Shown here piece after piece: positions 25,240-33,740 of a stretch of 64,000 nt of DNA. This DNA comes from Nocardia brasiliensis (GTDB lineage Bacteria; Actinomycetota; Actinomycetes; Mycobacteriales; Mycobacteriaceae). Location: the NCBI RefSeq assembly GCF_011801125.1, contig NZ_CP046171.1:4960001-5024000 (forward strand). The letters are read 5' to 3'. The notes under the pieces were generated by a model. It saw only the letters and a program-made list of their open reading frames with translations. It was not told the origin of the DNA and did no database searches. The translations under genes and the position numbers were made by a program. Within the stretch, counting starts at the first letter, position 1; each line of letters opens with the position of its first letter.

Positions 25240-27147
25240 TCACCGCAACGCTCCCCCGGTGAGTCCGGGAACCAGCCAGCGCCGCCAGGTGACCAGCAGC
25301 AATGCGACCGGCAGCACCGCCGAGATCAGCGCGCCCGCGGCCAATTGCGCCGAGTTCTCACCGAATTGGCGCGCCTCACCCCACAGCAGCAGCGACCACG
25401 GTGTCGCGCCCGCGCCGCTGATCAGCAGGCCGATCACGAAATCGTTCCACACCTGGATGAATTCGAGCGCGGCCACCGCGCCGAGCGCGGGCCCCGCGGA
25501 GACGAGCACACGGCGCGCGATGGTGCCGGGACCGGCCAGCCCGTGCAGCGCGTCAGCGGCGGGACTGCCCGGCGGCGCGAGCAGCGCACCGCGCAGCACC
25601 AGGATCGCGATCGGCAGCCCAGCGGCGGCATGCAGCAGGATCAACGGTATTCGGGTGCCGGACAGCCCGTAGGCATCGATGAAGGCGTCCACCGGCCCCA
25701 GATAGCTCTGCACCGGCAGCACCGAGAGCACGACCAGCGCCACCACCGCGCCGGTCGCGGCGGGCCGGTTCGGGCGCAGCGCGGCGAGCCGATACGCCAC
25801 CGGCACCGCCGCGGCGACCACCACCAGAGTGGCCAAACCCGCCACCCACACGGTGGTTTCGAGCGCGCGCGGCAGGGCGGGGTCGCGCCACACCCTGGTG
25901 AGCGCGCCCGTGCCGTACCCGTCCCGATCCCGCAGGCAGGCGTGCACCAGCCAACCGATCGGCACCAGCGCGAGCACCGACACCGCGACGATGCCCAACA
26001 GCCGCAACGGTTTCCGCGGCGACCGTGCCACCGCCCCGGTCACCGCCGCCCGCCCGGACCAGCTGGTCCGATGCCTGCGGATGTCGGTCTGCAGCAGCCA
26101 GGCCAGGAATCCGACGAGCACCGCGAGCGGCAGGCCGTAGGCCGCGGCCTCGCCCGGGTCGGTCGCGGTGTCGACGGCCATCCGCCACCAGTGCACGGTC
26201 GCGCTGTCCAGCTCGTACTGCATCGAACCGGGCACCCCGATCAGCACCACGTCGAACACGCGCGCGGCGGCGACGCCGACGGCGAGCCCGACGATCAGCA
26301 CCACCGGACGCAGTAAGCCGAACAGCCGCAACGGAAATCGTCCCGGGCCGTGGTGCAGGAAGCCCGAGCGGACCGAGTCGGTCTCGATGGCCCGGATGCC
26401 CGCGCGGAACAGTCCGGTCACGAACCCGAACCAGGTCCACACGAAGGCCGAGCACAGCATCAGGGCGTACCAGATCCGATAGCCCACCACGCTGTCGATG
26501 CCGAGCAGGTCGCCAAGGTATTCGAAGATCAGCCGGAACGCCACGCCCGACACCACCGCCGAGATGCCGAACGACACGATGAGCGGGCGCCACAGCCACT
26601 GTGAATCGCGCGCCCACCACGCCACGCACAGCGCCGCCGCCAGCATCAGCACCCCCACCAGCAGCCAGCCGAGCGTGCGCAGATAGGCCAGCCCGCCGTC
26701 GCGGCCGAGCGCGGTGCCGAGCAGCCACGATCCGCCACCGACGAGCGCCAGCGCCGCCGCCAACAGCACGAGCGCGACCGCGCGCGGCACCACTCGAATC
26801 AGCCACCGCGGCAACGGCACTCGACGCCGCGCGAGCCACCGCCGACCCCTGATCACCGGCCGCGCCCCCACCGCGCGCCGCTGCCTGGCCAGCAGTGTGA
26901 GACCCACCCCGCCGAGCGCCGCGAGCAGACAGGAACCGACCAGCAGCGGTCGCGCCCGCGCCGCGCTCACCACGGTCCATACCACCGGCGCCACGACCAG
27001 CGACACGGTCAGCACCGTCGCGGGCAGCGCGGCGGCGACCCCCGTCCAGCGGCGCGGGTGACTCCCTGGGACGAGCGGGCCGCGCATGCGCCGGGTGGCG
27101 AGCTCGAGCAGCAGGCCGTGTGCCTGATAGTCCTGCCGTCCGGTCAC
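25240..27147 (-). CDS. Fused two-domain ABC sugar-type permease
   Basis: 635-residue integral membrane protein that joins both permease halves of a family-1 (carbohydrate-type) importer in one chain. The N-terminal half ends with SFGISAVVSGVAFRLIFEYL and an EAA-like loop (GIRAIETDSVRSGFLHH); the C-terminal half has the MalG-like IPLILLHAAAGLPIAILVLR and EAA-type ADALHGLAGPGTIARRVL, then FIQVWNDFVIGLLI. About 12-14 hydrophobic segments are visible. Its GTG start overlaps the TGA of the upstream solute-binding gene (GTGA), so translation is coupled. No ATPase gene is adjacent; a shared MsiK-like ATPase elsewhere is the likely energiser. Confidence 0.8.
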   Translation of the reverse strand: MTGRQDYQAHGLLLELATRRMRGPLVPGSHPRRWTGVAAALPATVLTVSLVVAPVVWTVVSAARARPLLVGSCLLAALGGVGLTLLARQRRAVGARPVIRGRRWLARRRVPLPRWLIRVVPRAVALVLLAAALALVGGGSWLLGTALGRDGGLAYLRTLGWLLVGVLMLAAALCVAWWARDSQWLWRPLIVSFGISAVVSGVAFRLIFEYLGDLLGIDSVVGYRIWYALMLCSAFVWTWFGFVTGLFRAGIRAIETDSVRSGFLHHGPGRFPLRLFGLLRPVVLIVGLAVGVAAARVFDVVLIGVPGSMQYELDSATVHWWRMAVDTATDPGEAAAYGLPLAVLVGFLAWLLQTDIRRHRTSWSGRAAVTGAVARSPRKPLRLLGIVAVSVLALVPIGWLVHACLRDRDGYGTGALTRVWRDPALPRALETTVWVAGLATLVVVAAAVPVAYRLAALRPNRPAATGAVVALVVLSVLPVQSYLGPVDAFIDAYGLSGTRIPLILLHAAAGLPIAILVLRGALLAPPGSPAADALHGLAGPGTIARRVLVSAGPALGAVAALEFIQVWNDFVIGLLISGAGATPWSLLLWGEARQFGENSAQLAAGALISAVLPVALLLVTWRRWLVPGLTGGALR

Positions 27148-28439
27148 CGCCGCCGCCGATCCACCGCGTCCAGGGCGGCGATCGCGCGATCGGTCGCCTC
27201 GTCCAGACGCTCGGTCGCCCCGTTGCCCACCGTGGTCAGGAAGTCGGTGAGGATGCGCCACAGGCCGTTGCGGCCGCCGACCGCGCCGATCCGGTCGGAC
27301 AGGTCGAACGCGGTGCGCGTGCGCAGGGTGCGCGCCGACGGTTCCAGCAGCGGCGAATACCGGGCCTCGGTGCGCAGATTCGGCGCGATGAACCCGCCGT
27401 AGCCGTCGATCCATGGCAGCGGGGCGTTCGGCGCGGCCAGTGCCTCGACGAGCGCGATCGCCCGATCGCCGGCCGACTCGGTCACCACTATCACGTCACC
27501 GCCGACGATGCGCGGCGCGGCCACCGCCGCCGTCACGGCGGGAAACGCGGCAACGCCGACCGCGTCGGGCACCCGCCGTCCGGACCGGCGCACCGCCGCA
27601 CGCACGATCGGCTCGGCGAAATCCGGGGCCACCACCATCACCGCGCGCCGCTGCTCGAACACCGTGCGCACGGCGTCCGGGAACTGCTGGGTCAGGGCCA
27701 CCGCGATGCCGCCGGGGAACGCGTGCCGGTGCCCCCACAGCGAGCCAAGATGCCCGAATGCCGCCCGCACCGCCGGACTCGCCCAGGTCCGGTTGGCCCG
27801 GCCCGCGGCGACCTCGTCGTAGATCCGCGGGGACTCGGCGAGCAGCGCGTTCTCGAACACGTCGGTGAGCACCCAGCCGTCGGCCGCGCCGAGCGCGAGC
27901 AAGCGCACGGGCGCGTCGGCGAGAAACTCCATCCGGTCCAGCCAGTCCGCCAGCGTCCAGCCCGCCGGGTCGCCGAGCCGGTACCGTTCGACCAGTTGCC
28001 GGTCGTACCAGACCAGCGATTTGTCGGCGGCCTTGAACGGCACTGCGTACGGTTTTCCGTTGTGCTGCAACAACTGTCGCCAGATTTCGGGATAGGCCGG
28101 GTCCGCGCCGTCGGACCACAGCCGCTGCGGCAGCGCCCGCAGTTTGCCACGCTCGGCCAGCGGGCGCACCCGGCCCGCCTGCGGCAGCAGCACGAGGTCG
28201 GGCGCCGAACGCCCGCCCGCGGTGAACGCGGTCTCGATCTCGTCGCCGAGCGGCACCACGTCCACCGGATGGGGGTAGCGCAGGCGAGCCAGCACCGCGC
28301 GAAATGCGCTCAGTTCGGTCCCACTCCAAGACACCCCGACCCGCACCGCATCGGGATTCCCGAGCAGCAGGTCGGGGGCGCATGCGGCGGCAAGCGGCGC
28401 GACGAGCGCCACCTGCAAAAGTTCGCGCCTGGTTCGCAT
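27144..28439 (-). CDS. ABC transporter solute-binding lipoprotein (family 1, sugar-type)
   Basis: 431-residue extracellular binding protein. Short twin-Arg-like N-terminus (MRTRRELLQVALVAP) and a lipobox-like LAAAC near residue 20, predicting lipid anchoring to the membrane. The body shows the type-1 SBP pattern: GVSWSGTELSAFRAVLARL, PDLVLLPQAG, YAVPFKAADKSLVWYDRQLV and the C-terminal helical region. The ATG at 28439 follows a GGGGGG stretch. It is the first gene of the SBP-permease-TPR operon and its stop overlaps the permease start by four bases. Ligand unknown; carbohydrates or polyols are likely by family. Confidence 0.85.
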   Translation of the reverse strand: MRTRRELLQVALVAPLAAACAPDLLLGNPDAVRVGVSWSGTELSAFRAVLARLRYPHPVDVVPLGDEIETAFTAGGRSAPDLVLLPQAGRVRPLAERGKLRALPQRLWSDGADPAYPEIWRQLLQHNGKPYAVPFKAADKSLVWYDRQLVERYRLGDPAGWTLADWLDRMEFLADAPVRLLALGAADGWVLTDVFENALLAESPRIYDEVAAGRANRTWASPAVRAAFGHLGSLWGHRHAFPGGIAVALTQQFPDAVRTVFEQRRAVMVVAPDFAEPIVRAAVRRSGRRVPDAVGVAAFPAVTAAVAAPRIVGGDVIVVTESAGDRAIALVEALAAPNAPLPWIDGYGGFIAPNLRTEARYSPLLEPSARTLRTRTAFDLSDRIGAVGGRNGLWRILTDFLTTVGNGATERLDEATDRAIAALDAVDRRRR

Positions 28440-28474
28440 CGCCCCCCGAAGCCGCCTCGCTGTCGCGAATTCGC

Positions 28475-29773
28475 CTACTTGGCGAAGTTCTCCGGCGGCT
28501 GCCACGGCCTGCCGTGCGGGTCCTCCGGTCGATAGGCGGGTGGCTGCGGCGGTTGCGGTTGCTGCGGCTGCGGTTGCTGCGGCTGCTGCTGTTGTAACGC
28601 CGGGGGCTGCTGCTCCTGCGGCAGCACCGGCTGGTGCGGCGCGGGCTGGTGCGGCGCGGCGGGCGGCGCGGACATCAGACCCTCCACCGGCGTGCGCGCG
28701 GTGGCCTCGGCGGCGCGGACCGCGCGTTCGATGTTCGGGTCCGATGCCGTATCGAACCAGCCCGCGACATCGGAGTCGTCCTCGACCTTGACCTGTTCGC
28801 TGTCGGAAGACGGTGGCTCGTAACGGAATACGCCGTCCTCGCCCTTGGTGCCGAAGCTGGTCGCGAAGCCCTCCAGCGCCTTGCCGAAGTCGCTCGGCAC
28901 CAGCCACACCTTGTTGGCGTCACCGCGCGCGACCATGGGCAGGGTCTGCATGTATTGGTAGGCAAGCAGTTCCGGCGTCGGCTTGCCGTTCTTGATGGCG
29001 GCGAAGACCTTTTCGATGGCCTTGGCCTGACCTTGCGCCTGCAGATAGGACGCGGCCCGTTCACCCTGCGCGCGCAGGATGCGGCTCTGCCGTTCACCCT
29101 CGGCGGCGAGGATGGCCGACTGCTTGGCGCCCTCGGCGGACAGGATCTGGGCCTGCTTGGAACCCTCGGCGGTCTTGATCTGCGATTCGCGGGTGCCCTC
29201 CGCGGTGAGGATCATGGCGCGCTTCTCGCGGTCGGCCTTCATCTGCTTTTCCATCGACTCCTGGATCGACGGCGGCGGGTCGATGCTCTTCAGCTCGACC
29301 CGGGCCACCCGCAGGCCCCAGCGGCCGGTCGCCTCGTCGAGCACGCCGCGCAGCTGGCCGTTGATCTGATCGCGGGAGGTCAGCGTCTGTTCCAGGGTCA
29401 TACCGCCGACCACGTTGCGCAGCGTGGTGACGGTGAGCTGCTCGACCGCGGCGATGTAGTTGCTGATCTCGTAGACCGCCGCCTGCGGGCTGGTGACCTG
29501 GAAGTACACCACCGTGTCGATGTGCAGGGTCAGATTGTCCTCGGTGATCACCGGCTGCGGCGGGAAGGAGACCACCCGCTCGCGCAGGTCGACCTTGGCA
29601 CGGATGCGATCGGCGAACGGCACGAGGAAGGTCAGCTGGCCGGACACGGTGCGCGAATACCGGCCGAGCCGTTCGATCACCGCCGCCTCCGCCTGCGGTA
29701 CCAGCGCGATCGACTTGAAGACCACCACCACGACCAAAAGGACGAGTACGGCGGCAACGATCAGTACACCCAT
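28475..29773 (-). CDS. SPFH/Band 7 (stomatin/QmcA-like) membrane protein
   Basis: 432-residue membrane-microdomain scaffold, homologue of M. tuberculosis Rv1488. N-terminal membrane anchor (VLIVAAVLVLLVVVVVF), SPFH domain (about residues 30-190, with VVYFQVTSPQAAVYEISNY), then a long coiled coil of repeated Ala-Glu-Gly units (AEGTRES, AEGSKQA, AEGAKQS, AEGERQS). The C-terminus (last about 70 residues) is Pro/Gln-rich low complexity. It overlaps the NfeD gene stop (TGATG), so the pair is translationally coupled. Such pairs organise membrane proteases or lipid domains. Confidence 0.92.
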   Translation of the reverse strand: MGVLIVAAVLVLLVVVVVFKSIALVPQAEAAVIERLGRYSRTVSGQLTFLVPFADRIRAKVDLRERVVSFPPQPVITEDNLTLHIDTVVYFQVTSPQAAVYEISNYIAAVEQLTVTTLRNVVGGMTLEQTLTSRDQINGQLRGVLDEATGRWGLRVARVELKSIDPPPSIQESMEKQMKADREKRAMILTAEGTRESQIKTAEGSKQAQILSAEGAKQSAILAAEGERQSRILRAQGERAASYLQAQGQAKAIEKVFAAIKNGKPTPELLAYQYMQTLPMVARGDANKVWLVPSDFGKALEGFATSFGTKGEDGVFRYEPPSSDSEQVKVEDDSDVAGWFDTASDPNIERAVRAAEATARTPVEGLMSAPPAAPHQPAPHQPVLPQEQQPPALQQQQPQQPQPQQPQPPQPPAYRPEDPHGRPWQPPENFAK

Positions 29774-30204
29774 CACGGCCCCTTCCAGACGACGGCGGTC
29801 GCGCCGTCGATCCTCATGACGAACACCTTCGTGCCCGGTTCATACACCTCGGACTCGTCCATCGGACGCGCCGTCCATACCTCCCCGGCCAGCTTCACCT
29901 GACCGGCGTGCGCACCGACCTGCTCCAGCACCACCGCCGACTTACCTTGCAGGGCATCGACATTCGTCGGAATCGGCGGCGGGTTGCCGAAGCGGCGACG
30001 CAGCACCGGCCGCACCCCGAGGAACAACACCAGCGTCATCACGCCGAACACGATCGCGTCCACCACCAGCGAGGTGTCCGCGACCGAACTCACACCCGCG
30101 GTGCCGAGCGCGGCGACGCCGAGCATGAGCAAGGTCAGGTCCCCGACGAGCATCTCCGCTGCCGCGAGCAGGATCCCCGCGACCAGCCAAACTATTGCGG
30201 CCAC
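29773..30204 (-). CDS. NfeD-family membrane protein
   Basis: 143 residues, homologue of Rv1487. Three N-terminal membrane segments (IVWLVAGILLAAAEMLVG; LTLLMLGVAALGTAGV; VVDAIVFGVMTLVLFLGV) precede a C-terminal soluble OB-fold typical of short NfeD proteins (LQGKSAVVLEQVGAHAGQVK ... VWTARPMDESEVYEPGTKV). NfeD proteins pair with SPFH proteins, here the next gene. The GTG at 30204 was chosen because the long frame upstream runs antisense to the DUF3097 gene. Divergent from that gene. Confidence 0.88.
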   Translation of the reverse strand: MAAIVWLVAGILLAAAEMLVGDLTLLMLGVAALGTAGVSSVADTSLVVDAIVFGVMTLVLFLGVRPVLRRRFGNPPPIPTNVDALQGKSAVVLEQVGAHAGQVKLAGEVWTARPMDESEVYEPGTKVFVMRIDGATAVVWKGP

Positions 30205-30354
30205 GCTGCCCACTCTAGTGCGCCGCCACCGGTCGACGCGCTGGTTGACGATCATGTGTGCCTGGAATGTTGCATCCGCCTGGTCAGGCACGGCACCACC
30301 ACCCCCGCGATTCGCGGAACCGAATGCGGATGTCCGCCTGCTATCTTCGGGCGG

Positions 30355-31182
30355 ATGAGCGGGCATGACAGGTACGGCGGCGACATCTTCTCCGGGCACT
30401 CCCGGGCGAAAAAGCGGGCGGTACCGCAGGTCACCGCCGAGCGCGACCTCGTCGTCGAGGACGCCGCCAGCGGATTCTGCGGCGCCGTGGTGGGTTTCGA
30501 CCGCAGCTACGACGGCGAGTTCGTGAAGCTGGAGGACGCGCGCGGCGCGGTGCGGTTGTTCGCGCTGCGCGAGGCCGCGTTCCTGATCGACGGCAAGCCG
30601 GTCACGCTGGTCCGGCCCCGAGCAGCGGCCCCGAAGCAACAGACCCGCTCGGCCTCCGGCTCGACCAAGGTGACAGGCCTGCGCGCCCGGGTTGCCAGGA
30701 CCAGCCGCATCTGGGTCGAGGGCGTGCACGACGCCGCGCTGGTCGAGCGGGTCTGGGGCCACGATCTGCGGGTCGAGGGCGTGGTCGTCGAGCATCTGGA
30801 GGGGCTGGACAACCTGGCCGAGCGGCTGGTGGAGTTCGAGCCCGGTCCGGGCAGACGGGTCGGCGTGCTGGTCGACCACCTGGTCACCGGCTCGAAGGAA
30901 ACCCAGCTCACCACCGGGCTCGGCCCGCACGTGCTGGTCACCGGTCATCCGTTCATCGACGTGTGGCAGGCGGTGCGGCCCGCCACGGTCGGCATCGACG
31001 CGTGGCCGCAAGTACCGCGCGGCGAGGACTGGAAGACCGGCATCTGCACCCGGCTCGGCTGGGGCACCCCACAGGACGGGTGGCGGCGGGTCTACGGCGC
31101 GGTCGAGTCCTTCCGGGATCTCGAGGCGCCGCTGATCGGGGCGGTGGAACGACTCATCGACTTCGTCACCGAACCGGCATGA
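30355..31182 (+). CDS. DUF3097 family protein
   Basis: 275-residue cytosolic protein of the actinobacterial DUF3097 family, function unknown. Begins MSGHDRYGGDIFSGHSR, a typical start; a TOPRIM-like middle region is suggested by TSRIWVEGVHDAALVERVWG and VGVLVDHLVTGSKETQLTTG, followed by HVLVTGHPFIDVWQAVRP. The acidic residues of these segments resemble a primase/topoisomerase-type fold, but that is my inference. Its TGA stop overlaps the ATG of the first 77-bp repeat unit (ATGA), so ribosomes could continue into the repeat. Confidence 0.85.
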   Translation: MSGHDRYGGDIFSGHSRAKKRAVPQVTAERDLVVEDAASGFCGAVVGFDRSYDGEFVKLEDARGAVRLFALREAAFLIDGKPVTLVRPRAAAPKQQTRSASGSTKVTGLRARVARTSRIWVEGVHDAALVERVWGHDLRVEGVVVEHLEGLDNLAERLVEFEPGPGRRVGVLVDHLVTGSKETQLTTGLGPHVLVTGHPFIDVWQAVRPATVGIDAWPQVPRGEDWKTGICTRLGWGTPQDGWRRVYGAVESFRDLEAPLIGAVERLIDFVTEPA

Positions 31183-31255
31183 GCGAACGAAGTGAGCGAA
31201 TCATGACACAGCGCGCATCGCGCATGACGGAGCCGAGCGCCAGCGAGGCGGAGTC
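31179..31255 (+). repeat. MIRU-like 77-bp repeat, copy 1
   Basis: First of two identical tandem copies. It encodes a 26-codon ORF (MSERSERIMTQRASRMTEPS...) whose ATG overlaps the DUF3097 stop and whose stop overlaps the ATG of copy 2. Internal ATGAC repeats are visible. Coding ends overlapping neighbouring genes are the hallmark of mycobacterial MIRUs. Confidence 0.9.
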
Positions 31256-31332
31256 ATGAGCGAACGAAGTGAGCGAATCATGACACAGCGCGCATCGCGC
31301 ATGACGGAGCCGAGCGCCAGCGAGGCGGAGTC
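31256..31332 (+). repeat. MIRU-like 77-bp repeat, copy 2
   Basis: Identical in sequence to copy 1. Its 26-codon ORF runs from 31256 and its TGA overlaps the ATG at 31333. A third, diverged copy is at 53385. Confidence 0.9.
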
Positions 31333-31413
31333 ATGAGCGGTACTCCCGACGCAGCTCAGGAATGCCTCTCGCGGGAATGCCCGGGAATAACGGTCACCCT
31401 TTATGCTCGATAA
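31333..31413 (+). CDS. Short relay ORF (26 codons) after MIRU-like repeats
   Basis: ATG overlapping the stop of repeat copy 2; encodes MSGTPDAAQECLSRECPGIT plus six residues, then TAA two bases before the ATG of the next gene at 31416. It is probably not a functional protein, but it completes an unbroken chain of stop-start junctions between two genes. It may be the remnant of the original start region of the downstream gene. Confidence 0.4.
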   Translation: MSGTPDAAQECLSRECPGITVTLYAR

Positions 31414-31415
31414 TT

Positions 31416-32228
31416 ATGTGCTCTCCTAGTGCCACGCTGACGGTGTGGGCCGGCTCCTGGCTGGCCGGCCGCAGCGCGCCCGACGACGTATTGGAGGCCC
31501 TGCACGCCTGGGCGGGCAGCCACACCATCGCGGCAGGCGACCCGGTCACCGGCGGCCGCTCCGACCTACCCTGGTCCTCGCGCGGCAACCTGCCCGGCAC
31601 GGGGATGATGGCGCTGCTCAAGGTGATTCGCGAGGCGACGGCGCAGCCCGGCGCGCGGATCCGGCTCGTGCTGCCAGTGCCGGGCGACGTGCGCGGACTA
31701 CCGGTCGGCACCGCCTTCGCCGCCGACGCGATCGAGGCGCAGGAGGGTCTGCTCGTCGGCGCGCCGGGCACGGAGGGTACCGGACTGATCCCGCAGTGGA
31801 CCGATGACGACACCCTGCAGTGGTCGGTGTACAGCACGCCGATTCCGGCCGAGCCCGGCCCCGACATGTCGCTCGGTGAGGCGGAATTCGCTATGCGCGA
31901 AGCGGTTCGCGACGCCGCCGACGCCCTGATGCAGCTGCACACCACCTCGGTCGGCTCGGCCGATTCGGACCCGCGCGAGCTCATCGAGGCCGAGCTCGCG
32001 GACTACTCCAGGCACGACTACCCGGACTCGATTCCGTTGCGGGCCAGGAAGATTCTCGACACCGCCGACCATGTCGCCGCGATTCTCACGGTGGCGCAAC
32101 GGGAACCGGCGTCCTCGCCGACCTCGGCGACCGCGATCGGCGCCCAGGAGTCGCTGCTGCGCCCGCTGTGGGACGCGATCCGCGCGGCGCGGTTGGTCGC
32201 GGTGCACGCGGCGGCCCGCGGCGCCTGA
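31416..32228 (+). CDS. Conserved hypothetical protein (positional equivalent of Rv1486c)
   Basis: 270 residues, family not recognised with confidence. No signal peptide or membrane segment; N-terminal alpha/beta-like region (TLTVWAGSWLAGRSAPDDVL, then HAWAGSHTIAAGDPVTGG) and an all-helical C-terminal half (EAEFAMREAVRDAADALMQL). Position opposite in strand to hemH and next to the NfeD/SPFH pair matches Rv1486c in M. tuberculosis, but I cannot confirm sequence homology. The ATG at 31416 has no obvious ribosome binding site, so translation may depend on coupling with the upstream relay ORFs. Confidence 0.65.
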   Translation: MCSPSATLTVWAGSWLAGRSAPDDVLEALHAWAGSHTIAAGDPVTGGRSDLPWSSRGNLPGTGMMALLKVIREATAQPGARIRLVLPVPGDVRGLPVGTAFAADAIEAQEGLLVGAPGTEGTGLIPQWTDDDTLQWSVYSTPIPAEPGPDMSLGEAEFAMREAVRDAADALMQLHTTSVGSADSDPRELIEAELADYSRHDYPDSIPLRARKILDTADHVAAILTVAQREPASSPTSATAIGAQESLLRPLWDAIRAARLVAVHAAARGA

Positions 32229-32332
32229 GCGCCCGCTTCGCGGCGTTCGCCGCACTGCGCCGCAAGGCGGTCCGGCACCGGTCGCACGCGGCGCGATCAC
32301 GCAATAGTGTGCGTCGAGTAAGGAGGTGCGCG

Positions 32333-33076
32333 ATGCGTGCTACGGCGATACTCGCGGCCGCCGTCACCGCGGCGGCGATCGGCCTCGGCCCGCCCGCGAC
32401 GCCGCGGGCGCAGGCGGTGGTCGGCGGGCAACCGGCCGACGCGTCCGCGTATCCGTGGCTGGTCGCCATCGGCACCCCGCTGCTCCCGCCGCGCCCGAGC
32501 GGGCAGTTCTGCGCGGGCGCGCTGATCGCGCCCGACCGGGTGGTCACCGCGGCCCACTGCGCGGTGTTCACCGGCGGGACAGCCGCCGCGCTGCGTGTCA
32601 CCTTCGACCGCTCCGACCTGCGCACCGACGCGGGCATCTCGGTCGGTGTCACCGAGGTCAGGGTGCATCCCGACTTCGGGGTCACCGTGTTCGACACCGA
32701 CCTCGCCTATCACCATGATCTGGCGATCCTCACCCTCGACCATCCGATGCGACGCCCCACGGTGCGGATCGCCCCGGCCAACGGCGCCTCCGGCACCGTC
32801 CTCGGCTGGGGCGCCACCACGGCCGACGACTGGACGAACCCGCTGCTGCACGCCGCCACCGTCCCGCTCGACGCCGACTGCTCGGCCTACCACGAGGCCT
32901 TCGATCCCCGAGAAGCCTTGTGCGCCGGTTCGACCGACGCCGATACCGCCCAATTCGACAGTGGCGGGCCACTTCTCGTCGACGGCGAACTAGTCGGGCT
33001 CACCTCGTGGGGCAAGGGCGCCGGCGAACCCGGTTACCCCGGCGTCTACACGCGCGTGTCGTCCACCCTGTTCTGA
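32333..33076 (+). CDS. Secreted trypsin-like serine protease (S1 family)
   Basis: 247-residue exported protease. Signal peptide ends AQA and the mature chain would begin VVGGQPADASAYPW, i.e. signal cleavage itself would create the S1 N-terminus without a propeptide. Triad: His in VTAAHCAVF, Asp in HHDLAILTL, Ser in FDSGGPLLV. The residue six before the Ser is Asp (DTAQFDS), the position that gives trypsin Arg/Lys specificity. Unusual: the Gly before Asp-Ser is Phe, and the usual Cys191 is Ala, so that disulfide is missing. The ATG at 32333 follows AAGGAGG. A strong hairpin terminator follows. Confidence 0.88.
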   Translation: MRATAILAAAVTAAAIGLGPPATPRAQAVVGGQPADASAYPWLVAIGTPLLPPRPSGQFCAGALIAPDRVVTAAHCAVFTGGTAAALRVTFDRSDLRTDAGISVGVTEVRVHPDFGVTVFDTDLAYHHDLAILTLDHPMRRPTVRIAPANGASGTVLGWGATTADDWTNPLLHAATVPLDADCSAYHEAFDPREALCAGSTDADTAQFDSGGPLLVDGELVGLTSWGKGAGEPGYPGVYTRVSSTLF

Positions 33077-33077
33077 A

Positions 33078-33149
33078 CCGACGCCCCCGCACCCTGGCTG
33101 TCACTGGACACGTTGTGTCACAAAGCAAGCCAGGATGCGGGGGCGTCGG
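33078..33149. terminator. Long hairpin, bidirectional terminator
   Basis: CCGACGCCCCCGCACCCTGG (33078-33097) continues to GCT and pairs with the complementary arm ending at 33149: 21 of 22 positions match. The 28-nt loop contains a smaller GACAC/GTGTC hairpin. It separates the convergent protease and Pro/Gln-rich genes. Confidence 0.8.
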
Positions 33150-33169
33150 ATAGCGGATGCTGATCCGGG

Positions 33170-33667
33170 TCAGCGCTGCGGCGGATACGGCGCCTGCTGG
33201 GGGTACTGCTGCCCCTGCGGCGGGTAGGGCTGCTGGTACGGCTGCCCCTGGCAGGGCTGCTGGCCTTGATAAGGCTGTGCCTGATACGGCTGCTGCCCTT
33301 GCTGATACGGCTGCTGGCCCTGCTGATACGGCTGTGGGTAGCCCTGCTGCTGGCCCGGATACGCCTGTTGCTGCGGATACTGCTGCCCGGGATACTGCTG
33401 CTGCGGATACTGCTGCGCGCCATTACCCTGCTGCGGCAACTGATTCTGATTCTGTCTTCTGCTTCTACGGGAGAGCCAGATGATGACCGCCATGCCGGCG
33501 ACGACCAGACCGAGGCAGATCAGCCCCACGACCCAGGAACCACCCTTGCCACGGCTCCCCCGCCGTCGCGCCTCCGTGGCCTCCATCGCGGCCGTCCACA
33601 CCGTGTCGTCGGACCATGCCCCCAGGTCCAACTGTCCGGTTGCGGTCATCATGTCGATATATGTCAT
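33170..33667 (-). CDS. Pro/Gln-rich single-pass membrane protein
   Basis: 165 residues, function unknown. About 45 N-terminal residues (TGQLDLGAWSDDTVWTAAME) precede one membrane helix (VVGLICLGLVVAGMAVIIWL) with a strongly basic flank (SRRSRRQNQN). The rest is low-complexity repeats of YPQQQ, YQQGQQP and YPGQQ, likely disordered. Topology suggests an N-out or N-in type anchor with a long Pro/Gln tail; I cannot tell which. The ATG at 33667 follows AAGGTGAG; a TTG one codon upstream is possible. It lies 73 bp after hemH on the same strand and could be read through from it. Confidence 0.75.
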   Translation of the reverse strand: MTYIDMMTATGQLDLGAWSDDTVWTAAMEATEARRRGSRGKGGSWVVGLICLGLVVAGMAVIIWLSRRSRRQNQNQLPQQGNGAQQYPQQQYPGQQYPQQQAYPGQQQGYPQPYQQGQQPYQQGQQPYQAQPYQGQQPCQGQPYQQPYPPQGQQYPQQAPYPPQR

Positions 33668-33740
33668 CAATTCTCACCTTGCGCCCCGCTTCGGCTTCGT
33701 CCGAAGGCGACAGCGATGCTATCGCAGAGCTAACCGCGGG

